NCBI GenBank assembly: GCA_018398585.1
Contig: JAGTTD010000001.1
Location: 34,797,938 to 34,861,937, forward strand
Length of the DNA stretch: 64,000 nucleotides
From: Simmondsia chinensis
Lineage: Eukaryota > Streptophyta > Magnoliopsida > Caryophyllales > Simmondsiaceae
Direction of reading: 5' to 3'
Shown here: positions 1 through 10,188 of the stretch, piece after piece
How the letters are laid out: every line of letters begins with the position of its first letter
How positions within the stretch are numbered: the stretch's first letter is position 1
Notes under the pieces: model-generated
Databases searched by the model: none
The model's input: the letters and a program-made list of their open reading frames with translations, nothing else
What the model was told of the DNA's origin: nothing
Position numbers and translations under genes: made by a program

Positions 1-849
1 ACCCCTGGAATCAAGAGAGGTAGCCATCATATTAGTAGCGGAACCAAAAGCCAATGCCAAACATGCAGAGAAAGAGAAGTCCCCTTCCCCCACCAATAGC
101 ATTCGCTGAGAACTTGTGTATGGGCCCATCTTTCTTTCTTCTATTATTATTATCTCTTTGCTTATCATTACTTCAGCTATTTCATCACCATTATCACCAA
201 CTTTACTATCACTTGCTGCTTCTTTTGGTTCTGAACACCCTCCTATACTTACAACTACATCCTTTATCTCCTCTACTGGATCTAAATTTGCTTCTGCTGT
301 AACCAAAGGAACCGAGTTACTGTCAATACTAAAGCCATTGCTTATCATTGCTTCAGCTATTTCATCACCATTATCACCAACTTTACTATCATTTGCCGCT
401 TCTTTTGGTTTTGAACACCCTCCTATACTTACAACTACATCTTTTATCTCCTCTGCTGGATCTAAATTTGCTTCTGCATTGACCAAAGGAATTGAGTTAC
501 TGTCAATACTAATGTCATTGCTTATCATTACTTCAGCTATTTCATCACCATTATCACCAAATTTACTATCATTTGCTTCTTCTTTTGGTTCTAAACACTC
601 TCCTATACTTACAACTACATCCTTTATGTCCTCTGCCGGATCTAAATTTGCTTTTGCTGTGACCAGAGGAACCGAGTTACTGTCAATACTAATGCCATTA
701 TCCTCGATAAGCGGTGACGTTGCATCATTGCTTGAGCAGATGTCAACGTAGTAGCTTGATCCTGGTGAAAAATCAGTAAGTAGGCTACCTGGATGAGATT
801 TATTTGCTCTTCCACTAAAGTATCTTAAGATGGAGATGACTAGCCCCAT
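1..849 (-). CDS. BMT5-like (DUF2431) methyltransferase with N-terminal 60-residue repeats; partial
   Basis: The minus-strand frame is open from ATG 849-847 to the window edge: 283 codons with no stop. The nearest upstream in-frame stop is at 858-856, so 849 is the first available Met if there is no upstream exon. Residues 1-50 are unremarkable, residues ~51-230 are three near-identical 60-residue acidic repeats, and from ~244 the sequence reads like the start of the DUF2431 / 25S rRNA uridine-N3-methyltransferase (BMT5-like) domain: a tyrosine-Ser-Ser-Gln lead-in, then LLVGEGDFSFS at ~251-261 (the glycine-rich SAM-binding loop), then an AFGSATNM.ATSLDSR segment. In yeast Bmt5 methylates U2634 of 25S rRNA; plant members are mostly uncharacterised. 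The rest of the catalytic domain lies outside the window. No frame damage is seen, so this may be an intact gene. The family assignment is from recognised motifs; activity is inferred. Confidence 0.8.
   Translation of the reverse strand, partial: MGLVISILRYFSGRANKSHPGSLLTDFSPGSSYYVDICSSNDATSPLIEDNGISIDSNSVPLVTAKANLDPAEDIKDVVVSIGECLEPKEEANDSKFGDNGDEIAEVMISNDISIDSNSIPLVNAEANLDPAEEIKDVVVSIGGCSKPKEAANDSKVGDNGDEIAEAMISNGFSIDSNSVPLVTAEANLDPVEEIKDVVVSIGGCSEPKEAASDSKVGDNGDEIAEVMISKEIIIIEERKMGPYTSSQRMLLVGEGDFSFSACLALAFGSATNMMATSLDSRG
161..700 (-). repeat. Three tandem 180-bp repeats within the BMT5-like coding region
   Basis: Units at 161-340, 341-520 and 521-700 align with an exact 180-bp period, equal to 60 codons, with no indels. 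On the minus strand each unit carries a NLDP.EEIKDVVVSIG segment, an EPKEA..DSK.GDNGDEIAE segment and an SIDSNS.PLV segment. Differences between units are scattered substitutions that keep the frame open, which fits recent in-frame duplication of a coding segment. Confidence 0.9.
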
Positions 850-1070
850 TGTACTTTACCCTTCAGCGCTTGCTTCTTTTTTTTCCTATATGTTATGGTA
901 CCTGTTGCAATTTAAATCAAGTCATCAGATCCCAATTGGAATGGCGTGGATTAACCACATACAAGTTGGAATGGACATTTTACTGCATGAATGTTTTGTC
1001 TAAAGTATTAAAGATTCCCATATGCAAAAATTTCTTTAAAAAAATGACAAAGATCCCTGTATACTATCAA
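850..1070 (-). promoter_or_regulatory. Presumed 5' flank of the BMT5-like gene
   Basis: This 221-bp stretch lies between the gene's first Met and the first LTR of the neighbouring retroelement. I see no convincing TATA box. Any promoter or 5' UTR therefore either lies here or was displaced by the LTR element. An upstream exon beyond the element cannot be excluded. Confidence 0.3.
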
Positions 1071-1491
1071 TGTAATACGAGGATGACATACATTATGGGA
1101 TTCATGGGAACATTTGGACAAGATAGAATTTAAAAATATTTGAAATTTTCTCTAGATATTAGCTTATCTTTTAAGATACGAATATTTTAGAAAGTTTCTA
1201 TATTTTTGAGGTTTTGAATATTTTAGAAAATTTTCATATTTTAGAAGTTTCTATCTTTTGAGATTTTGAAGATTTTAGCAAGATTCCATATTATAGGTTA
1301 TTGAGTTTCCTAATTTTTACACTAGGGATGCCCATATAAACACATGTATGTACTTATTATTGACAAATTGTAATTGAGTTAAATAATATTTTCCTAAGGT
1401 CCCCTCTCTCCCCTTCTCATGGTTCTCCCTCTCCTCTCTCTTCTTTCTAACTCTCTCCTCTTATCTCTTCCCTTTCCCTTGTCCTACATCA
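1071..1491 (+). repeat. 5' LTR of the degenerate element
   Basis: It aligns with 7954-8474 over the first ~60 bp and the last ~180 bp, sharing gagttaaataatattttc and a CT-rich run before cctacatca. The middle holds short AT-rich sub-repeats (tttgaatattttagaaa). It is about 100 bp shorter than its partner. Confidence 0.65.
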
Positions 1492-1508
1492 ATTTGGTAT
1501 TAAAGCTC

Positions 1509-2452
1509 AAACCACAATCATCATAGACTGCCAACAAGCTTCATTCATGAAACCCTAGCCTTGAAAAAAAAAATAAAATAAATAATAAAAAATAATAATA
1601 AAATAAAATTTGGATTACTGATAGCAAAATCCTATATAAGCTCGAGAAAATCTCAAGGTACCTAGAAATTGACTTCGTACCGAATCCGATCAATAGACTT
1701 CTCTTTTGCTTAACTCGATTTTGGTATGTGTGATTAGGGTGGAGCAAAAATAAAGGCAATAGTGAGATGAACATTTAAGACATTAGAATTCTAAAATAAA
1801 GGTTGCAGTTGCTTTATGTCTGAGCAAGGTTATGAGAATCACAACTCCAAATGCACCTTATAACGATGATCAAATGGAGGTTTTTCAGTTAATTGTGTCA
1901 TTATTTCAAAACTTGCATGACAAATCCAATTGATAGTACTCTCAGAGGTGTTCAATTTTTAAAATTATGGCTAGCAAATTTTGTATATTAATGCTAGACC
2001 TCGATTGTCACTCATCAATTTTTGAAATGTTCCACTATGTATCATAGATAGGGGATGATCATCTTGACATTGTTTTATCATCCATAGAGACAATTATGAC
2101 GACAATCTTGGACGCAGGTGACGATTTATCAACACAGTTCATGTTATGAATCTAGAAAGCCTGAAAAAATATTTAAGTTTTGCCCTTATTCAGAGACTTG
2201 AAAAGAAAATCACTAAAAGGGCCGCTCAAAAGATTCAAACCAACTGAAGAATCTTTGATTTGTGAGGAACTAGCCATGGTAGATAATGCGTCCACATCCA
2301 TTAACAAAACTCAAGTTGTTGAAAAGGGCCTTGACATCCAACAAGAAGTCGCCTTGGACAACATCAAGCAAATTCGATCCCTCGAAGATTGACATTTTTT
2401 TTAACAATCATTACAAAATGCATCTAATACCATCTTTGGGTCATATGATAAG
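1509..2452 (+). other. Remaining 5' interior of the degenerate LTR element
   Basis: This 940-bp AT-rich stretch follows the primer site. The longest ORF (2180-2392, 70 codons) resembles nothing I recognise. It could be leader or decayed gag. Confidence 0.4.
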
Positions 2453-2610
2453 TGATGCAACGCGTGTATGGGAAAATAGGGAAACGGGAAGGTTCAACGG
2501 CCTTCCCTTAACTTTTATTACTGATGATAAGAATTAAAAGGAGAAAGATAGCTTGATTTCCCACAATCCGAGAAACGAGGTACAAATACGAGTTTAAAAT
2601 TATCAAAAAC
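2453..2610 (-). repeat. Truncated extra LTR copy beside the 3' LTR of the Gypsy element
   Basis: TGATGCAACGCGTGTATGGG and the following ~150 bp match the outer part of the adjacent LTR at 2611. It stops at 'atcaaaaac', where the complete LTR begins. The apparent target duplication flanks this partial copy rather than the full LTR, so the element carries one and a third LTRs at this end. Confidence 0.75.
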
Positions 2611-3062
2611 TAATGCAGCGAGTGTATGGGAAAATAGGAAAACGGGAAGGATCAATGGCCTTCCCTTAACTTTCATTGCTGATGATAAAAATTAAAGGGG
2701 ACAGATAGCTCGATTTCTCATAATCCAAGAAACGAGATACAAATACGAATTTTAAAACTATCAAAGTAATAGCTAATCTTCATACTAATTTTCCTCCTTT
2801 ATATAAAGGAAGCAAGGTCCTAAAAATAAGGAAAGGAATAGCTGGAAAAAGAAAAATAACTGAGAAAAAAAGGAAAGTACAATCAATATTTGAAATTCGA
2901 ATTCAAATTGGGATCAAATTGCGTGTGTCATGCCTTAAATCTCGCTGCTTACCATGATTCTCGCCCCACGTCTTGCCCAATGCCTTGCAACACCAAGCCT
3001 CTTGGCCCTCCGCTAACGCCAATTCCTTCGAAGCTGCCGCCAAGCCTTGGCGGGCTGCATCA
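2611..3062 (-). repeat. 3' LTR of the Gypsy element
   Basis: 452 bp matching 7382-7855. The first TG has become TA. It contains the palindromic TATA region CCTTTATATAAAGG at 2796-2809. Interior to it (3063 onward), read on the minus strand, is a gaggacgaattctctcc leader and the purine-rich tract aggaagga that would prime plus-strand synthesis. Confidence 0.85.
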
Positions 3063-4344
3063 TCCTTCCTGGGTTGGAGAGAATTCGTCCTCCAATTTGC
3101 TTCGGGATCTGCACTGTCGTTGTCACCAAAATACGGAGTAAGGTGCTTAATGTTGAAGATGTCTGAAGTTCTCATACCAGGTGGAAACTGAAGACGATAG
3201 GCGTTGTCATTGATCTTCTCCAGAACCGCCAACGGGCCAATCTTGTGGGCCGTGAGCTTATGGTACGCCCAAGCGGGGAATCGTTCTCGTATGAAGATTG
3301 CCCAAACTTTCTCGCCAACCTGGAACTGAAATTCTCTCCGTTTCCTGTCACTAGCCGACTTGTATTTGGCAGTAGCCTCCAATAACTGAGCTCTGGTTTG
3401 TTCATGGACGTCCTTGAGTGACGAGATAAAGTCCTCCGCCTTCCCATGTGGGCATGTCAAATCCGGTACTGGCGTTAAACCAATCGGAGAACGAGGAACA
3501 AAGCCATAAACAACTTGGAATGGGCGCGAACCCTATACTCCTATTTATGGAGTTGTTATAGGCAAATTCAGCTTGATGGGGCTTCATTGCCCATCCTTGG
3601 CGTTTTCTGCAGTAAGGCATCGGAGAAGATTACCCAACGACCAGTTAGTGAATTTGGTTTGTCCATCCGTCTGAGGGTGATGGACGGTGCTAAAGGCTTG
3701 AGACGTATTCGCCATTTTCCATAAGGTTCTCCAGAAGTGATTCACAAACTGAACATCCCGATCAGACATGATGCTAGTCGGTAACCCATGCAGCTTTTAC
3801 ACTTCTCGGAAGTAGAGTCCTGCCACTTGTATGACGTCAGCAGCCTTCTTGAGCCCGATAAAAGTGCGCCATCTTGGAGAAACAGTCTACGACAACGAAG
3901 ATGGAGTCAATCCACCAATGGTCCTCGGCAAACCCAACACAAACTCCATACTCACATCTGTCCACGGCTGACTTAGAACCGGTAATGGCATGCAAAGGTT
4001 TGCATTGGTCATCCCACCCTTTGAAATTTGACAAACACGGCAACGCTTGACACACCTCTCAACTGCCTTGCAAATGGTAGGCCAATAATAGTTGGCAGTA
4101 ATGAGTTTGAGCGTTTTGTCTCGGCCCACATGCCCCACATTATGCTTCTCCTCTATGATCTTAAGCCGCCAACTTGAATTCGAGATGCAAAGCTAATTAC
4201 CCTTGAACAAGTACCCGCCATGAATAGAGTAATTAGGAACAGACCTTGAATGTGCTTCCCGCCATATCTCGCCAAAAGTGGATCATCACGGTACAGCCCC
4301 GCCAACTGATCAAAGCCGGTAACCTCCACTCTGCTCTGCGCCAA
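3063..4344 (-). pseudogene. Gypsy integrase remnant
   Basis: Open pieces in several frames. The zinc-binding N-terminus is at 4138-3887 (GHVGRDKT, then CVKRCRVCQ). The core follows, with a WTDVSMEFV.GLP-like segment, DRDVQFV at ~3760, and an HPQTDGQTKFTN segment in which the glutamate normally after DGQT is lysine. The C-terminal part at 3460-3063 includes a VGEKVW segment and a KINDNAYRL..P segment. Loss of the catalytic Glu and multiple frame breaks make it non-functional. Confidence 0.8.
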
Positions 4345-4422
4345 GACAAGGTTTCACAGGCTTAGTGCATCTGCCACTTTGTTCATCATGCCTGACTTGT
4401 GCTTGATGACGAAGTGGAAGAG

Positions 4423-5500
4423 TTATAAATGGCTAGCCCACTTGGGGTGTCTATCCAAGAGCTTGTCTTGGCTATTGATGTATTTGAGAGCAACATTATC
4501 AGAATACAAAATGAACTCTCGGTTGGCTAGGTATGATTTCCAGTGCCTCAATGCCCTCACCAATGCATAGAACTCTAGATCGTAAGTTGAGTAATTTAAC
4601 TTACTCCCATTAAGCTTTTGGCTGAAATACGCGATCGGCTTCCCGTCTTGGCTGAGCACAGCGCCAATGCCAATCTTGGAGGCATCCTTGTGCAACTCAA
4701 ATGTCTTCTGAAAAATCACGAAGGGCTAGAACCAGTGCCGTGATCAGCTTTTCCTTAATTGCACTGAAGTCGGTTTCTGCTTGAGGCGTCCAAAGGAAGG
4801 AGCTCTTCTTCAAATCGTCAGTGATAGGCGCTATGATTGAACAAAAGCTTGGGACAAAGCGTCTGTAGAATGACACCAACCCATTGAAGCTACGAACCTC
4901 ACCAATCATTCTCATTTAAGGCCAGTCACGAATTGCAACGTTCTTACTCTCATCAGTTGATATGCCATCCTTGGATACAACGAACCCAAGGAAGGTTACC
5001 TTGTCCCTCATGAACTCGCACTTCTGAAAGGCAGCAAACAGACATTGGGTTCTTAAGGTACGAAGCACCTCCTCCAGATGACAAATATGTTCAACACGGT
5101 CCCGCCTACAGGTCAAGATATCATTAAAATAAACGACGACAAACTTTCCAATGAAAGGGCATAGAACCTGATTCATAAACCTCATGAACATGCTTGGTGC
5201 ATTAGACAACCCCAAGGGCATGACCATCCACTCGTAGAGCCCTTCTCTTGTCTTAAAAGCCGTCTTCCACTCATCTCCTGGCGAGAAGCAAATCTAGTGG
5301 TACCCACTCTTGAGATCTAACTTCGTGAATACCATTGCACTTTGCAGCTGATCTAACAAGTCATCCAACCTCAGAATAGGGAAACGGTAATGGACCATGA
5401 TTTTGTTGATTGCCCTACTATCAACACACATTCGCCAACTCCCATCTTTCTTTGGCGTCAACAAAGCTGGAACAGCACATGGACTCAAGCTCTCCCTGAC
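4423..5500 (-). pseudogene. Gypsy reverse transcriptase and RNase H remnant
   Basis: RT blocks are present in order: [19 protein letters not shown] and [11 protein letters not shown] at 5488-5294; then MPLGLSNAPSMFMRFMN and VVYFNDIL at 5227-4916. The catalytic box normally reads Y-x-D-D; here the first Asp is Asn. The thumb region (SFNGLVSFYRRFVP) and RNase H (HKDASKIGIGAVLSQDGKP, YSTYDLEFYALVRALRHWK) lie at 4915-4423. At least three frame changes or stops separate the pieces. Confidence 0.88.
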
Positions 5501-5527
5501 AAAGCCCCTGGCGAGTAGCTCCTACAC

Positions 5528-6212
5528 CTAACATCTCAGTTCCTCGTGTTCAACTGGGATCATTCGGTAATGGGGTCTGTTTGGTAAGGAAGCACCCAGA
5601 ACCAAGTCAATGCAGTGTTGGATATCCCTCAAAGGCGGCAGTGTAGCAGGAAATTCTTCTGAAAATACATCAGTGTATCTCTCCAACAATGCGGTCACTT
5701 CACTCGGTATCTCGCTTGAACTGACATTGCTTTCTTTCCCAATCAATACAAACACGACCCTGGTGTTGCCAACTTCCTTGGCAAACATGGCGCATCCTTG
5801 TATATGCTGGTGTTGAGCCACTAAGGCTCTTGGCGTCTCCTCCTTCTTGGGCAACAAGATGATCTTGGTCCCCTTAAAGATAAAACTATACGTGTTTTCT
5901 TCTCCCGTCATGGATGGCACTCCTACCATATTGCCACGGGCGTCCTAACAGCAAATGGCAGGCGTCCATAGTAATAACGTCACACCAAATCCCGTCTTTG
6001 TACTTAATTCCAATTGAAAAATGAACCAAGCAACGTTCCGAAATGGCCACTTGATTTCCCTTCTTGAGCCATGATAACTTGTAGGGATTGGGATGCGCTT
6101 CTGTCTTCAAACCCAACCTGGCGACTGCCTCTTCAGATATCACGTTCTCGCAGCTACCTGAGTCAATTACCATGCGGCACACACCTAACAACCAACAGAT
6201 GCCCCTTATCAC
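5528..6212 (-). pseudogene. Gypsy aspartic protease and RT N-terminal remnant
   Basis: VIDSGSCENVISEEAV at ~6170 is the retropepsin active-site motif (D-S-G). It continues through an IGIKYKDGIWCDVITMDAC segment and an LLGRPWQYGR segment to 5886. An overlapping frame (5929-5528) carries the linker to RT, ending in an FPATLPPLRDIQHCIDLV-like segment and a YRM.P.E..EL segment. The frame change near 5900 is a break. Confidence 0.82.
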
Positions 6213-7350
6213 CAGTCACGGCTTCTTCCTGTTCCGCCAATTCGTTTTGGCCGTCTTCCTCAATGGCTTCACCTTCTTCTCCCCGTGGTTCATCAATGAA
6301 AAGGGCCTTACCAGGCCTGTCACCCTTTCTGCAATCAGCAATAAGGTGACCAACCTCCCCACACTTGAAGCAACACGTCCTTAATGAACCCGTCAAGTCT
6401 TGAGTAAACTGCCTTCCAGTGTTGATGGGTGGCATTCTGTTTGGTGCACTCTGAGTTGGGGATGCTCATGCTTGGTCTCTCCCGCCAACCCGTGTGCTCT
6501 AGGTTTCGCCAACTTGGTGGCACTTTTGTTATCGTTCCACGTCCACGGCTCTCTAACTTGCCTCGGATACGGTGAAGATATCGAACATGCTCAGCACTTC
6601 TTGTATAGACTCTCTCAAACTGTCAATGTAGCGATCCGCCAATTGCTCCCCTAACTCCGCCAAGTCATTCCTGAAGACTAAAGAGTAGCACTCCGCCGTG
6701 TACTCCTCCACGGATCTCAATCCCTGGCGCAACCCCTGCAGGCGTTGATACATCATTCTCACGTGGTTGTGAGGCAAGAAAACACCTCTCATGTGCTTCT
6801 TCATTTTCTTCCACGATTCTATCTTCATCTTTCCTTGGCGAAACTGGATCTGCTTCAATTGATGCCACCAGGCGGCTGCCCTACCTCGTAGCCTAGTAGC
6901 AACGAGCGGCGCCTGTTTCCTCCCCAAGACTTCTCTAAATTCAAGAACCTCCTGAACGGCAATGAGCCAATCTAGGAACTCCTCTGGACGTCCTCCTTTA
7001 TTAAATTTCGGGATCTCAATCCGAAGGCCGGATTTCCACCTCCGATCGTCACAGTCGTAGAAGTCACCGACATTGTGTTGATGGCACCTCAACCTAGGTT
7101 CCGGTAACTCTTCTTCCTGAAACGGTTTCGGAAAGCGATCGTCCACCTCCTCTACCGTTGCGCCCGGTGTTAATGGGGGTTGGTGCCGAGCTCCCGGTGT
7201 AAGATTAGGATTTGCCCCGAGTTGAATCAAGCAACGCTCGATTCGCCGAAATTTATCCTCCAATTCCTCTACCCACCCCTCGGTCTGCTGTTGACGATCA
7301 CGATCAACAACGTCTTCAATGGTGGCGTTCCTTTGACGTCCACACACCAT
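6163..7350 (-). pseudogene. Gypsy gag remnant with CCHC zinc knuckle
   Basis: The likely start is ATG at 7350 (MVCGRQRN); the frame is open to 6553. It carries a coiled, charged start (VEELEDKFRRIERCLIQLGANP) and the retrotransposon gag core (FDDWL/EVLEFREV, AAAWWHQLK, ..YQRLQGLRQGLRSVEEYT). The nucleocapsid knuckle CFKCGEVGHLIADC is in a different frame at 6435-6163, so at least one frameshift has occurred. The same start is conserved in the deleted relative at 58430. Confidence 0.85.
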
Positions 7351-7365
7351 CTCAGAAAACGTTTT

Positions 7366-7380
7366 GAGCTCTGATACCAA
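7366..7380 (-). other. Primer-binding site of the Gypsy element (initiator-Met tRNA)
   Basis: Read on the minus strand, TTGGTATCAGAGCTC lies one base inside the 5' LTR. It is the usual tRNA-iMet primer site of plant LTR elements and fixes the element's orientation. Confidence 0.9.
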
Positions 7381-7381
7381 C

Positions 7382-7855
7382 TGATGCAGCGCGTGTATGG
7401 GAAAATAGGGAAACGGGAAGGTTCAACAGCCTTCCCTTAACTTTTATTACTGATAATAAAAATTAAAGGGGAAAGATAGCTCGATTTCTCACAATCCGAG
7501 AAATGAGGTACAAATACGAGTTTTAAAATTATCAAAGTAATAGCTAATCTTCATACTAATCTTCCTCCTTTATATAAAGGAAGCAAGGTCCTAAAATAAT
7601 GAAAGGAATAACTGGAAAAAGGAAAATCACTGAAAAAAAGGAAAGTACAATCAATATTTGATATTCGGATCCAAATCAGGATCGGATCAAGTGTTTCATG
7701 CCTTGAATCTCGCTGCTTGCCATGATTCCCACCCCGTGTCTTGCCCCGTGCCTTGCAACTCCAAGCCTCTCGGCCCTCCACTAAAGCCAAGCCTCTTGGG
7801 CCCCGCTAATGCCAATTCCTTCGTAGCTACTGCCAAGCCTTAGCGGGCTGCATCA
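7382..7855 (-). repeat. 5' LTR of the Gypsy element
   Basis: 474 bp with TGATGCAGC and GCTGCATCA ends. It holds the palindrome CCTTTATATAAAGG at 7567-7580, which includes the likely TATA box. It is highly similar to 2611-3062, with about 20 bp more near the 3' end. Confidence 0.88.
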
Positions 7856-7953
7856 ATGAGAAGTTTTTTTTTACCTTGGTATATGGCATGTGATTTTGTT
7901 TTTCGTCCTTTAACAAACTTGAGGACGAGTTTTTTGTAATTAAGGGAGAATTA

Positions 7954-8474
7954 TGTAGTACAAGGATGACATAAAATATGGGATTCATGTGAATATTTGG
8001 ACAAGAATAGAAGTTTAATATATTTATAGCTTATAATCTCTACATATTAGGATTTTCAATGTTTTTTCAGTTTTCAAATTTTTTAAATTTTGGATATTTT
8101 AGAGACTTTACATGTTCTAGGAGCTTCCTTATTTTGAATATTTTAACAAGTTTCTATATTTTTGAGATTTTGGATATTTTAGAGACTTTACATATTCTAG
8201 GAGCTTCCTTATTTTAATATTTTGAATATTTTAGCAAGTTTTCATATTTTTGAAATTTTGAATATTTTAGAAAGTTTCCCTACGTGAGCAATATAGTTTC
8301 CTAACTTTTGCCTATATGATTACATCTATATATTCATTACCGAAAAGATATAATTGAGTTAAATAATATTTTCTTTAGGCCTCCCTCTCTCCCCTTGTCA
8401 CCGTTCTCTCTACTCCTGTCTCTTCCCTCTAATTATCTCCTCTCTCTATTCCTTTTTTTCCTTGTCCTACATCA
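7954..8474 (+). repeat. 3' LTR of the degenerate element
   Basis: Begins TGTAGTACAAGGATGAC and ends CCTACATCA. It includes an internal near-duplicate of ~84 bp (two copies of a gagactttacat.ttctagg motif at ~8100 and ~8180) not seen twice in the 5' copy. Confidence 0.65.
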
Positions 8475-8776
8475 ACTATGCAAGAAAAGCAGTCTTACTA
8501 CCATCCATTGCAATTGGGGGAAAGTCGTTACTTTGGAGGTAACTATTCCAGAAGCTTAAACTGATTGGTAAAGATTCAAGAATGATTTTATAATTCAACA
8601 GTTTCTATTACACCAAACCCCTACAGCTAGTCTATACTTCCCAAAAAAGAAAGATCCAACGCCATAAGAAAAAAGGGTTGCACATATACAAATTTCTGCA
8701 AAAGTGTGGGTCTCAAATGGTTAATGTGCATTATTTTACTTGCGATTTCTATTGAGATGTTGTTTCCTTGAGATTT
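8475..8776. other. Unassigned spacer
   Basis: About 300 bp between the LTR element and the MITE. I see no ORF, repeat end or RNA gene in it. Confidence 0.5.
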
Positions 8777-9117
8777 TTAGGCTCCGTTTGTTTAGAGAGA
8801 AACCCACATTCTAGGAAGCAGCGGCGGATCTAGGATTTTGGTGTAGGGGGCTTGAATAAAAAATAATAAATTACATAATAAAAATTATCAAAAAATTCAC
8901 AATCAATATTTTTTTAATAGTTTCACAACTCAAAAAAAATAGAGAAACGCATCTAATCAAACTAGGAAAGTACTATAAAAATTAAAAAAAAAAAAAACAA
9001 AAAATAATATCTCTATATCTTAAATTACTATAAAATAAACATATTATGAACAAAAATTATTATTACGAATATAAACTAAAACACCATTAAGCATTTACAA
9101 ACAAGCTCTTCGAGTTT

Positions 9118-9486
9118 TCATGTTTTTTGGAATAGTTCCATAATTGTTTCAACACTAATGTCTTCAAAAATACTTTTTTCAACAAAGAGAATCAAACTAT
9201 CACTAAGCCATTCATCACCCATTTGGTTGCGCCATTTGGTCTTAATGGCATTCATAGCTGAAAATACTCTCTCAATTGTAGCAGTTGCAACTGGTAAAGT
9301 CAATGTCAAAGTCAAGAGCAAATAAACTTGTGGATACAACTTATTTTTACCACATTCCACCATTTTCCGTGCAAGCTCACCAATGCTAGTCAACTTTGAG
9401 AAACCCACAATAGAACGCATATCAGCAATATAGGTGGCGAGTTGATCTTCAGGCTTACATTCAAGATGGCTTAAAAGTATTGCATA
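9118..9486 (-). pseudogene. hAT transposase C-terminal (dimerisation) fragment
   Basis: The minus-strand frame from 9486 down to 9118 is open. Its first ~22 codons precede the first Met at 9420 and read as a continuation (LLSHLECKPEDQLATYIAD). It contains LPVATATIERVFSAMNAIK, the conserved hAT dimerisation (hATC) motif, then RNQMGDEWLSDSLILFVEK. The style fits the plant DUF4371/TTF-type hAT group. The rest of the transposase is absent, lost before or after the Copia insertion. Confidence 0.88.
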
Positions 9487-9527
9487 TTAAATAGGACAAA
9501 AAAATTAACAAAACTTACATTCAAGAT

Positions 9528-10188
9528 TGTTAGGAATATGCCTCCAATTTATGCATTTAGGATTTATGGGTTGCCATCGATCAGGAGGATGTCCGATCGA
9601 TCGGGTGAATTAAGAAGAAATTCAGTGTTTGGCCGAGAAAGGGCCGGTCGATCGGGCCCTCCCGATCAATCAGGAGTTTGCTTCACGTAACCCTAGCCGT
9701 TTAGTATAAATATAGGGTTAGGGGGTACGTTTTAGGTATCCAATCAAAGAGAGCCGGCATCCAATCAGAATTCAATTAAAGTAAGGTCAGCCGTCGTCAT
9801 CAATTTGAGAGCATTACGAGAGTTAAGAGAAAGTGATTCATAATTCTTTCATAGATCTCGTTCAGAGGAAGTGCTATTGTAATTCTTCCATTCAAGTATC
9901 AATAAAGAATCTCCATCTCCGCCCGTGGTTTTCTCCCCTCTCAATTGAAGAGGGGTTTCCACGTAAATCATTATGTGTTGTTTCGTTTGTTCTCCTGTTT
10001 ACCTATTTTGTTTACTTCTCTTTTGTGTGAGTTCTAGTATTTGAATCGAATCAAGAGATTAGAGTTTACGCTTCCGCATCAAGTATCCATATTACAAATT
10101 AATATCGTGAATACCAGATTTGTCAAGGTTAGATTTTCCTAACAATTGGTATCAGAGCATATCAAGTTTGCTCCAGATTTTTCTAACA
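9528..10188 (+). repeat. 5' LTR of the gag-only Copia, with an internal primer-site copy
   Basis: 661 bp. TATA box TATAAATA at 9705-9712. The last 44 bp (10145-10188) begin attggtatcagagc, i.e. a second primer-binding-like site inside the LTR, and end ttctaaca just like the preceding gattttcctaaca. The same extension is in the 3' LTR, up to the target duplication. Confidence 0.88.

Larger units (their letters stand above)
2453..7855 (-). mobile_element. Ty3/Gypsy retrotransposon, minus strand, decayed
   Basis: LTR termini are TGATGCAGC/GCTGCATCA, a perfect 9-bp inverted repeat at 7382 and 7855. The flanks are ataag (2448-2452) and atgag (7856-7860), a target duplication with one mismatch. 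On the minus strand the order is 5' LTR, primer site, gag with one CCHC knuckle, aspartic protease, RT, RNase H, integrase, 3' LTR, which is the Ty3/Gypsy order. Many frameshifts and stops and changed catalytic residues make it inactive. The clade is probably chromovirus-like but not settled. It is inserted in the older plus-strand element. Confidence 0.85.
1071..8474 (+). mobile_element. Degenerate LTR retroelement, coding region lost, split by a Gypsy element
   Basis: Two diverged direct repeats, 1071-1491 and 7954-8474, start TGTA.TAC.AGGATGACAT and end CCTACATCA. The first is followed by a tRNA-Met-like primer site (tttggtattaaagctc, ~1493). The second is preceded by the purine-rich taagggagaa and a gaggacgag leader typical of 3' ends of plant Gypsy elements. 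Apart from the nested Gypsy at 2453-7855, only ~1 kb of interior is left and I recognise no protein domain in it. The element is old and non-autonomous. I find no clear target duplication. Confidence 0.65.

Noticed and set aside
116..751. Plus-strand 211-codon ORF with repeats
   Set aside because: It is the shadow of the minus-strand BMT5-like coding repeats. The minus frame continues into a recognised domain, whereas the plus frame is a low-complexity Ser/Leu/Ile text with no family.
1071..8474. Target duplication actat/actat for the outer LTR element
   Set aside because: It would require LTR starts (caa versus tta) that do not match each other; no consistent duplication could be defined.
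9833..10030. ORFs 9833-10030 and 12275-12472 as genes
   Set aside because: They are the same sequence in the two LTRs of the gag-only Copia, within leader/U5 sequence.
10145..10158. Primer site at 10145 as the true end of the gag-only Copia LTR
   Set aside because: The 3' LTR continues to 12630 and only there meets the aagat duplication that matches 9523-9527. The upstream site lies inside the LTR.
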